Assembly (NCBI RefSeq): GCF_000373265.1
Contig: NZ_KB890761.1
Span: 1,365,039-1,400,409, forward strand
Reading direction: 5' to 3'
Source: Pontibacter roseus DSM 17521
GTDB lineage: Bacteria > Bacteroidota > Bacteroidia > Cytophagales > Hymenobacteraceae
Length of the DNA stretch: 35,371 bases
In this document: piece after piece, positions 34,508-35,371 of the stretch
Layout of the letters: every line of letters begins with the position of its first letter
Numbering within the stretch: the first letter of the stretch is position 1
The notes under the pieces: generated by a model
What the model saw: only the letters and a program-made list of their open reading frames with translations
Databases searched by the model: none
Told to the model about the DNA's origin: nothing
Position numbers and translations under genes: made by a program

Positions 34508-34800
34508 TATCAATAATTAGAAGAGAAAAATTTTCATTTCAGACGGAACTTCAGGTAGCTAATTTTAGGTTAACATCTAGCGCCCAAGGGGGAGCTGCTC
34601 AGGTATAGGGATAAGAAATAATTCTTAATAACCCTGGAACTAACAGCATCTTGGTAGCTGTTATACCAAAGCCGTCGAAACAAAGGTAAACATCAGGCGG
34701 AGAAGAAAGAAACCCCGAACTTTCTTTTGAAAGAATCCCGCAGCGGCTGAGGGGCTTAGGGGGAACCGCCCCCAGGCGGAGGTGAGAGTTCGTCCCAGGC
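34508..34800. other. Gap between purA terminator and the promoter array
   Basis: No gene supported. Contains one AGGTATA copy (34601-34607), a small stem TAACAGC/GCTGTTA (34641-34647 with 34657-34663), and a GGGGG/CCCCC stem (34759-34763 with 34769-34773). A TACCTTTG on the minus strand (34688-34681) has no TTG at the right distance. Confidence 0.6.
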
Positions 34801-34802
34801 GC

Positions 34803-34832
34803 TTGCGGTTGAGGAAACGTTTCCTACCTTTG
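34803..34832 (+). promoter_or_regulatory. rRNA-type promoter P1
   Basis: TTG (34803-34805), 19 bases, TACCTTTG (34825-34832), followed by CA. Same layout as P2-P4. Confidence 0.85.
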
Positions 34833-34961
34833 CACTCCCAACCCGGTCCAACGGGGCGGGGGGAAGGGAGCGAAGCGGCGGCCGGCAGGGCGGCCGTCAG
34901 AGGATGAAAGCGAGACCGAAGGCATCTGAACGATTACTGAAAAAAAACTTTGGCCGGGTGC

Positions 34962-34991
34962 TTGCGGAAACGAAACTTCTGCCTACCTTTG
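34962..34991 (+). promoter_or_regulatory. rRNA-type promoter P2
   Basis: TTG (34962-34964), 19 bases, TACCTTTG (34984-34991), followed by CA. An A-run (34940-34947) just upstream could act as an UP-like element. Confidence 0.85.
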
Positions 34992-35078
34992 CAGCCCGCT
35001 TCAGCAGGAGGCGTTCGGAGGCCTCTTCCTGACAGGGGCGGCCGGAGAAAAAAGAGAGAAAAAGTTTCGCCTGGCTGT

Positions 35079-35108
35079 TTGCAGGTTCAAAAAGGTTGCT
35101 TACCTTTG
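35079..35108 (+). promoter_or_regulatory. rRNA-type promoter P3
   Basis: TTG (35079-35081), 19 bases, TACCTTTG (35101-35108), followed by CA. Preceded by a purine/A-rich run (about 35045-35064). Confidence 0.85.
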
Positions 35109-35192
35109 CAACCCGCTCTGAAACGAAGGTTTCGAAGGGGCCTCCCAGCCAGACGGGCCGGGGAGAAAGAGAAAAAAAAGTCAGTGTTTTTG

Positions 35193-35222
35193 TTGCAAAG
35201 AGGAAAATGTTTCCTACCTTTG
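35193..35222 (+). promoter_or_regulatory. rRNA-type promoter P4
   Basis: TTG (35193-35195), 19 bases, TACCTTTG (35215-35222), followed by CA. Preceded by an A-rich run (about 35164-35180). Confidence 0.85.
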
Positions 35223-35371
35223 CACTCCGCAAACGAGGGCAGCCCGGTTCGGAGACAACGACAACACGAGTGAGTGGCCTGCGGGCCGGCCCTGCAGAAG
35301 AGCAGGGCGCAACTGGGAGAGGTAGTCTTCCGGAAAGTTCTTTGAGAGACTGTGAGATAGAAGATAGAAAG
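35223..35371 (+). other. Leader of a probable rRNA operon (continues past window)
   Basis: Contains a stem GCCCTGC/GCAGGGC (35289-35295 with 35302-35308) and, near the end, GTTCTTTGA (35337-35345), which resembles the boxA-like leader text that precedes 16S rRNA in Bacteroidota. No rRNA sequence itself is inside the window, so the downstream gene is an inference. Confidence 0.6.

Noticed and set aside
34681..34688. Minus-strand TACCTTTG before the promoter array
   Set aside because: No TTG about 19 bases upstream and no gene in that direction before the purA terminator.
34897..35273. Open frames on both strands across the tandem promoters
   Set aside because: They are translations of the repeated promoter units, which explains their internal similarity; no gene features.
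1..35371. CRISPR array, phage or insertion sequence
   Set aside because: No regularly spaced direct repeats, transposase or integrase gene was found on either strand.

Overview
The window looks like a chromosomal segment of a Bacteroidota bacterium, most likely Cytophagales / Hymenobacteraceae (Pontibacter-like). Reasons: an alternative complex III operon runs directly into an aa3-type oxidase operon; promoters match the Bacteroidota TTG...TAnnTTTG pattern; the gene neighbourhoods (rsh-fur-purA, tig-clpP-clpX) and protein sequences are typical of the group. The genus is an inference.

Layout: (1) 1-11918, plus strand, a long respiratory operon: actC (5'-truncated by the window), actD, actE, actF, coxB, coxA, ctaA, ctaB, two subunit-III genes, subunit IV, sco, a DUF420 gene (CtaM-like), a small CxxC membrane protein and a DUF983 gene. 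Together they take electrons from quinol through alternative complex III and its mono-haem cytochrome to a proton-pumping oxidase, and supply haem A and the CuA centre. (2) 11985-19168, a translationally coupled pair: a 1234-residue multi-membrane-span sensor kinase and a 1160-residue secreted, probably outer-membrane protein. (3) 19348-20406, an AT-rich lipoprotein gene of unknown function and a DUF1456 gene. (4) 20594-21559, minus strand, hldD (heptose epimerase for LPS). (5) 21670-25188, plus strand, a metal-chelate/B12-type binding protein and permease (no ATPase), a PTPS/QueD-family gene and lpxB. (6) 25189-25942, a gene-free, repeat-rich stretch. (7) 25943-29803, minus strand, clpX, clpP, tig and tRNA-Leu(UAG), each followed by its own terminator. 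(8) 30107-34452, plus strand, rsh, fur, a STAS-domain gene and purA. (9) 34453-35371, a terminator and then four tandem near-identical promoters and a leader, almost certainly feeding an rRNA operon that starts just past the window.

The most unusual signal belongs to no gene: the heptamer AGGTATA (either strand) occurs about 50 times in 35 kb by manual scan, where about 4 are expected by chance. It occurs in all three reading frames and both orientations, and clusters between genes, twice in or beside inverted repeats placed right after stop codons. It behaves like a genome-wide DNA-level word (uptake-sequence-like or a protein-binding site). Other points of interest are a near-perfect inverted repeat in the start of sco, a covarying inverted-repeat pair at 25539-25741, and the small CxxC protein in the oxidase assembly cluster.
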